From Ditylenchus dipsaci (Eukaryota; Nematoda; Chromadorea; Rhabditida; Anguinidae), in the NCBI GenBank assembly GCA_004194705.1, contig SADC01000857.1, forward strand, positions 186,001 to 250,000: 64,000 bases of DNA. Direction: 5' to 3'. Under the pieces are notes generated by a model that was not told the DNA's origin, did no database searches, and was given only the letters and a program-made list of their open reading frames with translations. Position numbers and translations under genes: made by a program. Shown one piece after another: positions 22,601 to 34,600 of this stretch. How positions within the stretch are numbered: the stretch's first letter is position 1; every line of letters starts with the position of its first letter.

Positions 22601-25600
22601 ACCTGGCGTGTGGGGGGGGGCCGTAGTTGCACGCAAAATTTTTTTGGCGCTGGCGCCAGTGGGCGCCGGCTATTCTGGAGGCGCCGGGCGCCGGAACCGG
22701 CGCCGAGTTTTTCAAAAGTGCATGCAATTTGTGCATGCATCTTAAGTGCATGCAAAAAAGTGTAAGTTGAAGTTCATTGTAACAAGTTCAATTGCTGAAA
22801 CTTCTTCAATTTCATGATTTTCTGGGTAACTATATGTACAAAAAAGAATGAATCTTGTTATTTTTTAAAGCGAAAATCAATAAAAAAAATTAAAAAGATT
22901 GCAAATTTTTTGAGAAAAGACATATTGGAACAAATACTAAAATTTGCTTAAAAAACGGGCGCCGGAGCCAGAGTTTTTCAAAATCGGCGCCGGCGCCCTT
23001 ATTTTCTGAAAATTTTCGGGGCGCACACCGGCGCCGGCACCCGTGCAACTATGGTGGGGGCTATAGCCCAGATAGCACTGCCCCCTGGGTAGCACTGCCC
23101 CCATGCCTATGGTTCTCCCTTTTAGGGGTTTCGCAACGTTTTTACCGTGAATGTATATTTTAAACACAAAAAATGAATTTCAATTATTTTTGGGTGTATC
23201 CAAAAATAAAATCACGGATTAGGGTGTTTCTCGACTACAGTATGTTCCAAAAGCATTATTTTGTATTTTTTGAAGCTTAAGCAAAAATTTTTAGCAGACG
23301 ATTCTCTTTTTGTAACTCTCTTTTTCTTCTTTATTATGTTTTTGTTTAGAAAATAATATTCCTCTTGTGTTTGTATTGTAGAAAATGTAAGACCTTTTAG
23401 CATAGAGCCTCATCCGAAACCCAGCAATTGGTAGAACAAACAAAATTGTATATTGTCAGTTGCCACTTCTGGGGGATCTGCGTGGAGAAGGTCCGCTTGT
23501 TATTTTTGAGACTGACTTGTCGGTGGTTGGCGGTAGTGCTGCGCATTTGTGTTTTTGCGATGTTGCGATGCGATGTTTTGGGTCCGAGGACTTGCGATGC
23601 GATTTTGCGATGTTTCAAAACTTGCGATGCGATGTTGCGATGCGATGTTTAAGGCAAAATTTCGTGCGATGTAGCGATGTTTGCGATCAGTGATGTAAAA
23701 GCACCGGTGCGGGCACCGGTGCCGGTGCCAAGTTTTTGCTGGCACCGGTGCTGGTGCCGGTGCCAAATTTTAACGAAAAAGCACCGGCACCGGTGCCGCA
23801 CCGGTGCCGGTGCCGATTTTTTCGCTGGCACCGCTGCCTATTTTTAACTAAAATTCGAATATTTTTTTCCATTTTCAGAAAAACTTGAAGCTTAGATGCC
23901 ACTTTTTGTTTGAGTAAAGGGGGGGACACTTCATTTTTGCATCGCCCTAGGTCACGGTTCGACTACCACTGGCTGCAGATCCTAATTTTTTATCTCCTTT
24001 TATTTACAATTTAGTGTCAAAATATAGCCAAGGTTCTGCGCTTTCATTTGAGCTATCATACAGATGAAAAGTTGCTATAAAGTATTAGCTAAAATTCAAA
24101 AAACATTGAACCATGTCCAATAATTGGACTCTGATTCGATGAAATATATATACACAATAAGAATATCCCTATGTATATAAGCACAGTAAAACCACATATT
24201 CATTTTTACAACAAATCGAACAAACGATTGAAGCGAAAGAGTATTGAGCCAGAATTGGATGCTTTTGTTAAGGAATGGTATAGTTCGATGTAATAATTGA
24301 TCATAAATCAATTTTTGACATATAAATACTATATTAATGGTGCCACGGATTTGTTTTCTTTTGCTTTTTTGAATTTGGAAAATCTCAGGCTGAGAAACAC
24401 GTTTCAGACCCGTTGAATGAAGAAATGAAACAATACATTGAAACAGTTTAGAAAGGGTCAATTAAAAGCAATGCTTTTGACTACGGAAAGCAACTAAGGA
24501 AATGAGCTGATTTAACAAACAACTGAAAATATAAATTGATTGTTGCTCCCGAAGCTATCACAAATCGCACTCGTGACCTTGCCATCCCCTGCCACGTCAG
24601 CTAACGTGGAAAGACTCTTCTCAGGCATAAAGGCCGTTCTGGACAACTGCTCGTAAAGCGTCGTGGGCTGCTCAATTTCAATAAAATTCATATTTCTGTA
24701 TAAGCCAGACTTTTTTTGAAACAACATAACTTATTCCCGTTAAAAAATGAACTTTTTTCCTCAAAAATGTACTGAATGTGATAGGCACCGGTGCCGGTGC
24801 AAATGTTCAGCCAGGTGCCGGCACCGGTGCCGTTGTCGCATTTGAGGCCCGGTGCGGCACCGGTGCCAGTGCCGACAACAAGCACCGGTGCGGTGCGGTG
24901 CCGGTGCCAAAATTTACATTTTTACAACACTGTTTGCGATGCGATATATCGCATCGCACGCAGCACTAGTTGGCGGGTTTAGCAGAGAATAAAAAAAAAT
25001 TTTTCAAAAAAAATTCACTTTAAACTTTTGTTGTCTTGGGTGGAACTCCAAATATGAGTCATATCTCAGATTGAAGAGCACTTTTTATAAGCTAAGTGGC
25101 CATGCTGGACACGAATCCGGTGTCAGAAATTTGAAATTGCAAAGCAAATATACCTTATGGCTCTTGTAAAATTCCGCCAAAATTTCCGCCGCCAAATTTT
25201 CTGCCGCCAAATTTTCCACCGCCAAAATTTCCGCCGTCAACTATTCCTCCGCTAACTCCGCCTACCACCGATTTATCGTTGGTGCTTTCATTTATGTACT
25301 CTTTGTTCCATTTTGCCCCTAGTCTCTTGCTACGCTTACATAGGCTAGTCGAGGTCGAGGTCGAGCTCAAGCGATTTCATTGAAAAATCCCGTTTCAAAA
25401 ATATTTGAAAATTTTTTTCTTGCACCATGACCATTGTCCGTCTTTTTTTGGTAGAAAAGTTAGTGTTTGGTACTATCAGGTGCAGAAAATCCAGAGCTTT
25501 CTTCTGGCTGTAAAGTTTGCCAACATTTATTGCGAAAATTGCATGGAAAATTGAATTTTTCTAATGTTTTTTTGAGCTCGACTAGGACCTCGACCACCCC

Positions 25601-28600
25601 TATTGATCTTATGAAATCTCAACGTTTTTGTCTTTTTGAGAAATTTTTTCCGGGGTAACTTTTCATGCTGAGAAAGCCTAGAATAAAATAATTTTCGTTC
25701 ATAGCCTTGTTTTTCTGTTATTGATAATTTAAACTCGATGGACGAAATTTTTGACTATCTTTAATCCTATGACAAAAAATAAGCGATTATTTGGTTTTTA
25801 TTGTGTTTCGGATATAATGACCGGATATAATGTTGTGGTTATTCAAAAATAAAAAAATTTAAAAATTTGCATTTCAAATTTGAATTCGCGCCAAAATTAA
25901 TTTTTTCTGTCTTGACAAGTTTTAAAGTGTAGCAGTGTTTCTCAGACAAAGTTTTGATCTACTAAATATTTAAACCGGATTTTTTAAATTTTCGCTGAAA
26001 TTTCAAGTTTATCGTCATTGAAATTCAAATTGGCGCAATAACTGAAATTTTAATTTTTGAAGTAAACAGCTGGTGTATGTATTAATTTTAAGGTAATTTT
26101 TTTGCACTGAAAATGATAGAGATAAAGTAATGATAAATTATATCTCGTAATTTGAATTTTTTTATCATTGATTTTTGTGTCGCTAATATAAGAGGCAGGC
26201 AAAGATCAGTTCAGATCAAGATCAGATCGACACAGTTTTAACACCAAATTCGGGTTAAGCATGATTGATTTGCTTGTAAAAATGCTTTTAAAAGTTATAA
26301 ATTGGTGTGAAATTTCAAATTTCCCACAAGACAAAAATCAAAATTGAATTGTTTCAGAATTTAAATATTTTTTGTCTTGAACGGATTTTGAAATTTTACA
26401 ATGATTTTTGAGTTTTAAAAGTAAATCAACCATGCTGATCATGAATTTGACGTCAAAATTTAATAATTGCAAGCAGGGAGTAAGTTTTGGTCAAGATTTT
26501 GCAAGAAATTGAATTTTATAGTCTGAAAGTAACTCACATCGCTCAGAATCCCACCTCAGAAAGGGCAGAAGCCGCTATAAGTTGTTTTTCGGTGTTCACT
26601 AAAAGGGGTTAAACTTCAAATTTTGATTGCCCGCATCAGAATTCCACTTTAGTCGGCTTAATCGCTCAGAATCTCACCCTGAACGATCCAGAACACCCCT
26701 TAAACACTTTGAACAACTCCCAGTCAGTACTTAAGTACCCTAAACTAGTGTTTAGGGTTCGTAATTTGGCAACACATTCACCCCTTCTTTTAGTAAACCC
26801 GAAAAACAATTTTCAGCAGCTTTTGGCCTTTTAGAAGTGCGATTCTGAGAGACGTGAGTTATTTTCAGACTATATAATTCGATTTTCTTGCAAAATGTCG
26901 ATCAAAACTTACGCAATTCTTGCAATTATCAAATTTTGACGTCAAATTCATGATAAGCATGGGTGATTTTCTTATAAAACTCAGAAATCATTGTAAAATT
27001 TCAAATTCCGTTCAAGAGAAAGAATATTTAAATTTTGAAAAATTTAATAGTTAATAATTGTTTTCTTAAGGAAAATTTGGAATTTAACATCAAATTATAA
27101 ATTTAAAGGCAATTTTGCAAGCAAAAAGATCATGCTAAACCTGAATTTGGTGTCAAAATTATGCGCTTCTCTAGGGAGTGAGAAAAAAGATTTACGTAAA
27201 AATCTTTTTTTTTTCTTTTAAATTTTTCAAGTATCTTCCTAAGCACTCCCAGAGCTTCTTTTTTTATTTCGATACACTTTCTGGTGCAGTTTTCTATATC
27301 ACAGAATTTTCTGGTTAGATTTAAATAAAATAGATAGTTTGTTCCGGTTCAACTTTCTTTGAGTTTCCCCAAGATCTTAATTTTGCGATGATTGTGATTG
27401 AGCTTGGTTGTGTACGTAGATTGTAGAGGTCGGCAGCAAAGTGACTGCACTAAATTGGGAACTGCTGTATGTGAAAACTCCCGGCAAATGTGTGAAATTT
27501 CCCGACTAATTAATTAATTTTCCCAGCAAATTCAAATTTGCCTAAAAGTAATGAAATTTCTCGACAAATCTGTGAAATTTCTCGGCAAATTTTCCGATCA
27601 TCCGAAAGATATTTTTTAATTCTTTGAGTAATTTTCAAAGAGAGCTCGCAAACGATAAAAACAGAAAATTAGTCAATAAATCAGCTTTCTGTATCCAATT
27701 TCCCCCATTTTCAGTCACCCATTCATCGACATCTTCCTTGCTAGAGCAATCCTTTGCAGTTGTCTATTCGCGCGCCACACCACGCTTCTTTTGTTGCTTA
27801 GCTTGGAATTGCATCTCTAAGAGTATTACCTAAGTCATTTCAAGTAATTTTTTGAAACAAGAAACAAGGCAGCCGGCACACAACCAATTAAACATTATAA
27901 TTAAAGTGTTTGTCGGGAACTTTCATAGATTTGTCGGGAAATTTCACAGATTTATCGGGAAAATTCATTACTTTTAGACAAATTCGAATTTGCCGGGAGA
28001 ATTAATTAATTAGTCGGGAAATTTCACACATTTGCCGGGAGTTTTCAATTTGATCCATTGGGAACTTAGTTTATAAGCCGTCAAAAACGAGTCTCTCATG
28101 GATGCTATGAACAAACTTTAAAAATAAGTTCCGAAAGTTTAGATAAAAGATTGAATATCTGGCTTGTCAAGTAGGTGTTGTGCTAAAAAGTGTTGAAAAT
28201 AATTTTCACACTATTTAAATATGTGCTTATAGGCCTGCCTTGTTCTCTGCTATTGAATTTTCTAAAAATATATGAAAAAGTAAAATTTGGATATTCGAGC
28301 TGGACCTCGACCTGCCTATCTAAGCACCTTTTCTAGATCGACCTTGACCTCGACCACGACCTCGACTCGCCTATGTAAGCACGGGGTCTGTTTTTATAAA
28401 CCTTATAAAAAGTACCCAAACATCAGTCCTAGTCTCGGATTAGCCCGGAAAAAGTGAGTAAGGCTTTCATTAGTCCGTCCTAACATACGCTGGCTTACCC
28501 TTAAAAGGCCATTGCCGTCTCCGACAACGATTGTCCCGCGCCAATTCAAATTTTTTTCCGTGTCATCGAGCTTCTGTACGGATTTTTCAAATAGGTTTTT

Positions 28601-31600
28601 AACAAAAACTATACCTAAAATTAAATTCATGGCCTTTTTTCGCCAGAAACCAAGTTGAAAACCCCGTACAGAAGTTCAATGATTAGGCAAAAAATTGAAT
28701 TGGCGGGGCAATTCAAAAGAAGTGCAATGGCCCTTTAAGCCTAAGCTTAAAGCCTAAGTTGTTAGAACAAAAAGTAATACCCGAATGGGGCAAAAAAGTA
28801 GATAAAGTCGATATCCCGGAAAAATGAGTAAAGATAAATTCACCGAACATGCGTTCTCTTTCTTGACACTTCGATGGGTTTCAAAATTTGTATTTGTAAA
28901 AAATTTAGCGAAATTTTTTGGTGGGCTTTTTAAGGTTTCAGTTTTCTTGTGATAAATTTTCTTCCTGAATTAACATAGCTAAATTGTTTCATAGGTTTCA
29001 AATTCTAAAATTTTCTTTCAAAAATCGGAACCCAGAAGTTTTGTTTGATTTTTATTTTTAAAAAAACTATATTTGTAACCCATCAAAAAAGTAATCTTCA
29101 AAATCTGTTTGAAGCAAGACTTTCTTAGCAATCCATTGCGATTATTCCCTTTGTAGGGTGCGTTGTGGTCCTCACAGTAAGCACCATGTGAGAGCCATCA
29201 AATAAGAATAGTGCAGCCTTTTTTGTTTGTGATTTCACTGGCTGCATAGCAATTGAACCTTGTATATTGTATATCAAGACATGTCTGGAGAACTTTGTAT
29301 TATTTAGGGCTTTGGGTATTTACCTACCTCAAATTATCACTAATATATTTGCCACTCCTAATGTCGTCTCTGACCATTCCAAGCAGCTATTGCCAGCCAG
29401 AAGTTCTACCAGCTCCAACTACCTCATCATTTTTCAAAGATGCCACCAACCTGGTCAACCGTCGACTGATCCGTGGTCGCACTGTTTTAGGTTTAAACGC
29501 AGGTATGCTAAGGATTAGATTATCAAATCTTTTTAAGGGTTAAGTAGAATCCTGCCGTATTTATTTAAATTAGACCTGACCCTGATTTTGCATCACATAT
29601 AACACAATGATGACGAAATTGTCTTTTGGCAAGGCTCGCTCTTTTCCTCCAATGTATAAAGTAGCATTTTCAAACCTAATTTGATAGGATACACTATCGT
29701 AACGTTTGAAATGGGATAGAAAATAACTGAATGCTAAGGCGACGCCTAATTAAAACAAGTTTCAGCCTCCCTAATTTCTTATTTTTTCACATAATTTCCA
29801 AGATATTTGGTCAGCTCCAAAATTTCTGTTGACTTGAAGTTCATGGGGTTTGAAAATTTTGAAAATGAGTTTTATCATCAATTTGAATTTTGTATGAGAT
29901 CCGCTAAATCTTTTATTTTTGATGACACTCGATAGCTCAAACGAAAGCTGAGGATATCCTCTTTCAAAAAATACAGACCAAGTATTGTGAATCAGAGAGT
30001 TTAAAAAAGTATAAAAATAACAGACTCTATTTTTACTGCTGTCAGTGGCATTCTTAAAGAGCTGTTTTGGGGGACGGGGAGGGGTAAAATCAAGTAGCGC
30101 CAAAAATTTAGCTGATCTCATACATTGAAACCACCACTTATTTCTGAAATTCTGAAACCCCGTGAGTCGCAATCATTTTTAAGTTGCAAAACTACTTAGC
30201 TGCGACAGATACCGCCCGATATAATTGCTGCAACTTTAGTAAAACATATAAAGAATAAAAAAATTAAAATCTGGGTTACACTAAGACGAAGATCGAATCC
30301 GTGCTCAAACACGGCCGTAAACCAGTTAAACAATGTAATTATTTATCCAAAGTCCAAAATCAGTGATTTATTTGTGAGAGAATGGACATTAGTAACCAGC
30401 AATCCTGGTGGTGTCAGCTAGAGGATCAAATTAGACAAAAACATTAATCGATAACTGGACAGCCGGTTGTTGTTCTTTATGTGTGTGACTTGAGAAAGTC
30501 GTCTGCTCTTTTTATTTATTCTCCTTCTCCTCCGACCAATGTCCACCAGATTACATAAGATCAGCGGCCAAAGAGGAAAAGCAACAATTTATTAAAAGTT
30601 CAAAATCAGGACATTTGGCAGCGTCTTCATATGACTGCTTATAAGTATATTTCTAAGATTAGTGGATGTAGTAATTGAGGATCTTATAGGTTGTGGATTT
30701 TGTAAAAAATGGAATTCCACTAACGAATGATCGTTTTAACCGGAAAAAAACTTGTTTGAGTAATGCAAATTTGAAATTGGATACCCTTTGGAGGGGGTGC
30801 ACTTGGTGTGTTGTCATTTTTACCGAGCTTTTTTGACGAATTTATTGAAGTAATTTGGATTTTCCGACGTTTGATTCAAAAATGGCGACTCAATTCACCC
30901 ATACATATTGGCTAAACAAGTGCCAAACGAAGTTGGCTTTTTGGGACAAGACCTTCTAACTTGCCACTCGTCGACTATTAATTTCTAAATATTTTTACAA
31001 CCCATCGGCTAAAATCCCGAATCAGAATATAGACCCCAAAAAGTTCTAAGCTCTATGAGAACGTCACTTATTTGTCTAAGTGAGTTTCTTCAGCGAGCGC
31101 TCCCCTGTGGTTTTTGGTCATTTTTCGACTTGGTCCCTCTTCTGGTTTTAGTCATTTTTGGTATTTTACCCGTTTTATTCACTGGAGCTGGGCAAAAAGA
31201 GACTCTATATGCATTTTATGGTCAAGAGTACTTCTCGGAATCATGTCTAAGGTAAGTGAGTGCGCGCATCTCTAACTCTCAAGACCCTGCGCCCCTTCGG
31301 GGTCTTGGGGCTTGGAGTTGAGATGCGCACACCCACATACCTTAGACACAATTCACTCGAAAGTGACTCTGGATGCATAAATAATGTATGCATACCAGAG
31401 TTATTTATGCGGTAGGCCCCAGTTAACCAAACTGTGTTCAAATTCCATCTTTTGGGTTCAACAAAGGTGTTTAAGTCGAAAAATGACCAAAAACCATAAG
31501 GGGGACCAAGGCAAAAAATGACTGAAACCGCAGGGGACCAAGGCAGTCGAATTTTTTTTTTTCGAAAAATGGCCTTCCCACACTTTTTTGGCCGTTTCTA

Positions 31601-34600
31601 TTGTTTAAATGGCCTAAAAATACGTAAACCTTGAAAAACGCACTTTTGGTGTAGGTGGTGCTAGCTATAAATTTCGGAAAATGCCTTTATCGTTAACGAG
31701 GCATGCTTTTTGTTAATTTTATTAAAAACAAAAACATGAAAATCATTGATTAAAACACATTTTTTGCTGACTTAGCTATCTCAAAGTCCTACCTTAATTT
31801 TTTCCGCCTCGCAACCCAAGATCACCAATTACTACTGAAACTGTGTTATCTATAGCAGAAATGTCTTTGCTGTGTGCTTCAGTCTTTTCTACATCCAGGT
31901 TAATCAAATCGAAATAAAAAATCAGCACTAATCCACCACTAAAATCTAAAAAATAATTATCAAGATTGCTTATAAGAACTCTCAAATGCCATTATTTTCA
32001 GGCCGGAGCTGAGCAAATGTTCAGAAGAGAACCTTGTGCTGCACCCCGACCTGCGACCCATTTATGGCTACTCCTGTGCGCCCAGCACAGCTAACACAGG
32101 CCCAATGAGCATGTACTGCGATCCCACGGCGCCATTTCACAGCCTCAACTCAGCAGCCAATAACAAAAATGGATTCCTGGGAGTTGACCAGCACAAGCTG
32201 AGGCCTACAAGGTCACATGAGAACCTGATGGTCAACCAGCACCCATCTTTGATGTTTGACTTTAGTAAGTTTTTTGGTTTTTCTTAAATTGAAATGTGAA
32301 GTTAAAATTACGTATTCTCTAACCCAACATTTTATTTTTTAATCCATTTATCTAAAAAGTGGCGCTACCCGTTCTACGCCAGAACCTTCTAAGTCTTCAC
32401 TAAAAACAATTGCCTGCTTGTTTTATTTTGTGAAAAGATTACTAAAAGGAAAAAGGTTCCTGTTGACTTGAATCAGTTTTTGTTCGTTTTCAATTAAAAA
32501 AATTGATAAAAATTGACCCTACTAGCTGATACCTAATACTAAGAAATAGAAAAAAGTAATATTAAGTTAGAGCTAGCATTCCAAAAACATCCAGCGATCT
32601 TCAATTCCATGCCATTCTGCGCAAATTTGTCATTTGCATAGAATCCCAAAGTTACGGTTTTTGCTGACAGTAAAGCAGTGCTGGAAAAAATTCCAATCGA
32701 CTCCTCTATAATTTTTGGCCCTAGAAGTCACTGAATTCAATGGAAGTATATAAAGTTTCCTCCCCTTTTGAGTAAAGAATACACGAATATTAGTCCCAGA
32801 TCCCGAAAAAATTGTGTAAAACATTTTTAGTCACAACTTCCATACGCTGGTCTACCCCTGAGCAAAAGTCCCAAGCATAGTTTCACGCTAATAATTTGGA
32901 CGCCGGGCAGCGGCGACCGCCTACAAAAAAAATTGGCGCCGGCGACAAGTTTGAACTGAATTTTGAGGGTGCTGGACACGGCGCCACTGTTGGTGTCGAC
33001 AATAACAGTTGATTTTTTTTTAAAACTTGTAGAAATTTGATCTGAAATGACTAATTCTGTTAGAAAAATGCTAAAAGTGAATGAAATTGTTCTTTAAGCA
33101 AAATATTTTAAAAAATTCAAAAAATGTGAATTCAAAGCATAATATTTTTTTAATGGGTGACGGCGCCGACCCTAAGAACTTTTGGGCGCCAGCGCCTGTG
33201 ACTTCGTGGGGCTCAAATTTGTGAAGCGCTTAACCGGCTCCAGCGCCAGTGGCACCGGAGCCCGTGCAACTATGGTCCTGAGCCTAAACTTGTTGTCCAA
33301 AAGCGTGGCGAATAGGCACTACTCATAACCTTTGCTATAAGTCGTTTTTTAAATTCTTTTTTTACAGACCCATTTTTCTAGCTGTCAATTTTTTTTGCAA
33401 TGTCAAAACACGATTTTCACTTAGTCCTCTTGTGGGTTGGGTCTTGTCCATCCAGAGGCTATCCACAGACCATGAATAAAACCACAGAGGGGACCAAGCA
33501 AAGATTGTGTTTCTCACATCATACACACGAGGTTTCAAAACTCGAATTTGTGTTCAGTTTAACTCAAACAAAACGCCAAGATTTTTGAGAGTATCTTTTT
33601 CGGAATTTATTGGTTTTTTTCTTTTTTTGCTTTTTCCCTGTAATGTTTTATAGCAAAATATGAACTTTTAGAAACAGAATTACACCATCTTAACTTTCTA
33701 TAACACATAGCACATCATACACGAAGGTGGTGCAGCGTCAAATTTCGCCATAAAATCACTCAAATGCAAAAGATATCGAGAAAGTCAAATGTTTAAAGTA
33801 AACTTTTTATTGAAGTGAATATAACGGATAACAAATGTGCAAGATCGGTGCATTAGGAACATTACTTTTAATGGATCATACCAACTTCTTCATCGAGCGT
33901 CATACACCAGCACTAAATAATTGTGAAATGAGGTAGGCACACGATTAATTGATGTTAAAATTAACTATTTATTTGAAAGCCTGTTGAATTCTGCAACTGA
34001 TAAGAGCCTTAGTGACACAAAATTATTTCCGATTATGAAGATACAATCGAATAACTAAAACAACTCAAAATTGGGAATGTCCATCAATGGCTTTCTAAAA
34101 AAATTTGTAAAAAAGAATTTTTTCGGAAGTTTTTTGCGCCTTTCTTGTTCAGCGCGAATTCTGAACAAAGCGCTTCCATTAGCACAAACCGCAAACTTGT
34201 TGCAGTTCACACCCCACTCTACCACGCACCGAAAAATTCCAACGAAACATATTAATTTTACATGAATAGGAACAAATTTTATTCGTAATAAACAACAATA
34301 CTTGCAAAGCAAAATGATTGCAAAACGAAATTAACTTGCGTCAAAGAAATTGCTAGAAGTGACCAGTGACTTGAGGCTCTCGATTACACCCTTACTGAGA
34401 TTATTGTCGCCTCCAACACTTGAGAAATCTTTGCTCTGAGTCCACTGATTTTCAATCTTGCCAAAACTTGGATCAATCAATGAAGAAATCGTCTCCTGGA
34501 ACTTAGTAGATTGGCACGGAAATACGAAGCCATCTGCATCGCTTCCCATCCACATTTCTCAAGAAGTGAAGGAACACAGTCTTCGCTGTTCTGCAACGGC

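Larger units (their letters stand above)
23534..24968 (+). mobile_element. hAT element with exact 8-bp target duplication
   Basis: The ends TAGTGCTGCG and CGCAGCACTA are perfect 10-bp inverted repeats. The flanks are gttggcgg at 23526-23533 and again at 24969-24976. Subterminal gcgatgcgat words and ggcaccggtgcc arrays appear on both sides. It carries an hAT transposase relic. At 1,435 bp it is shorter than autonomous hATs. Confidence 0.93.
25331..28382. repeat. Possible composite element with GCTTACATAGG ends
   Basis: gcttacataggctagtcgag near 25334 is inverted at 28352-28380 (ctcgactcgcctatgtaagc). Both ends carry runs of gaggtc/gacctc. A further partial copy of the end (acctgcctatctaagcacc) lies at 28308-28326. 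The inside holds the two inverted-repeat elements below. Single-element status is inference. Confidence 0.4.

Noticed and set aside
24096..24461. 121-codon minus-strand open frame
   Set aside because: It overlaps the hAT relic whose recognisable peptide is on the plus strand.
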